The translations under genes were made by a program, and so were the position numbers. Shown piece by piece: positions 14,671-15,119 of a stretch of 15,119 nt of DNA. Source of the stretch: Proteobacteria bacterium UBA2383 (GTDB taxonomy: Bacteria; Pseudomonadota; Gammaproteobacteria; Competibacterales; Competibacteraceae); assembly GCA_002343485.1 (NCBI GenBank), contig DDST01000191.1, positions 1 to 15,119 on the forward strand. The letters are read 5' to 3'. A model generated the notes under the pieces. The model worked only from the letters and a program-made list of their open reading frames with translations, did not search any database and was not told where the DNA came from. Position 1 is the stretch's first letter. Each line of letters opens with the position of its first letter.

Positions 14671-15119
14671 GGTCACGCCTCCGGATCAAGCATTCGCCAC
14701 CGAACACGCCGACCAGCAGAAGCATCAGCCAACCCAGTTCCGGCTCCGGCACCGGCCGCGCCAATGCCCGTTCCGAAACACCCTGGGGCAGCGGTAGAGG
14801 CTGCTTCACGTCGGTGGCACCGGCGTCAGGGTTAACCACGGTTTCGTCGACCGCAACGAAGGAGGTGTATTGGGTCAGCAGTGAGTAGCGAAGGCCGAGA
14901 TCGACGATGGCGTCACGGTTCAGTTCGGTATCGTTACCTTGTCTGTCGGACAGGCGCATCAGCCGTTGCCGCGCCCACAGGATGGGCAACAGTTCGGCTG
15001 GATTACGGCGGCCTTCGTCAGCGAGCGACAGGCTTGCGCGGTAATCACCCTGAGCAGTAACGCCGGTCAGTTCGATCACCGCCCCGGCTTGGGCTTGGCG
15101 GTACTTGCCGAACACCACG
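14657..15119 (-). CDS. C-terminus of a VIT/VWA-type exosortase substrate (5' end off window)
   Basis: The frame enters from the right edge and ends at TGA 14657-14659, giving about 154 residues. The segment AIVDLGLRYSLLTQYTSFVAVDE is split here as LGLRYSLLTQYTSFVAVDE and is characteristic of the region after the VWA domain in VIT-VWA surface proteins. The end has the tripartite sorting signal: PVPEPELG, then a hydrophobic helix (WLMLLLVGVFGG), then a basic tail (IRRRDHGRR). This would be recognised by an exosortase, and the exosortase gene follows with a 14-bp overlap, implying a dedicated pair. The protein would be exported and either anchored or released at the cell surface after cleavage near PEP. 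The VIT and VWA domains themselves are outside the window, so the family call rests on the tail. Confidence 0.82.
   Translation of the reverse strand, partial: VVFGKYRQAQAGAVIELTGVTAQGDYRASLSLADEGRRNPAELLPILWARQRLMRLSDRQGNDTELNRDAIVDLGLRYSLLTQYTSFVAVDETVVNPDAGATDVKQPLPLPQGVSERALARPVPEPELGWLMLLLVGVFGGECLIRRRDHGRR

Overview
The DNA has high G+C, with Shine-Dalgarno sites, overlapping operon starts and proteins of proteobacterial type. The mix fits an environmental gammaproteobacterium: REC-PAS-sigma54 activator, Cache-type hybrid histidine kinases, an Hcp relic, an exosortase with a VIT-type target, and Tn3-type debris. A Competibacter-like lineage is a guess from family resemblance only. Several stretches (1508-2323, 2798-3700, 9100-10400) are visibly A+T-richer than their neighbours and look acquired.

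Layout. (1) 1-1323, minus: the N-terminal 441 residues of a response regulator with PAS and sigma-54 AAA+ domains, cut by the window edge. (2) 1508-3495, minus: a SAM methyltransferase, a decayed IS481-type transposase tail, a four-helix PQ-loop membrane protein, and the start of an hcp gene (type VI secretion tube protein) killed by two Trp-to-stop changes. (3) 3600-3780: a sigma-54 promoter reading into hcp, preceded by a tandem palindrome. (4) 3912-9019, plus: two overlapping kinase genes. The first is a full hybrid kinase. The second has the phospho-acceptor helix but no ATP-binding domain. (5) 9109-10401, plus: a second copy of the same tandem palindrome and sigma-54 promoter, with almost the same spacing, driving a 354-residue protein of unknown function. 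(6) 10402-13960: a mobile-element graveyard. It holds a 253-bp Tn3-type miniature element (38-bp inverted ends), a truncated Rpn/PD-(D/E)XK-like gene, a 129-bp direct repeat in two copies, an integrase tail, an HExxH protein gene split by an amber codon, a frameshifted serine recombinase, and the probable 5' part of a group II intron. (7) 13903-15119, minus: a probable dedicated exosortase and the C-terminus of its VIT/VWA-type substrate, overlapping.

How it may work together. The most notable signal is the shared control module at 3613-3776 and 9109-9274. Two promoters with 15 of 17 identical bases each sit about 111-113 bp downstream of a pair of 14-bp palindromes separated by 5 bp. This is the architecture of enhancer-dependent sigma-54 promoters. 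An activator of the right class is encoded at the left edge, and a two-kinase sensor unit lies between the two promoters. I infer a small regulon in which the 354-residue protein is (or was) co-expressed with Hcp, making it a candidate type VI-linked cargo or accessory protein. The promoter pair is seen directly; the link to the local activator and kinases is inference.
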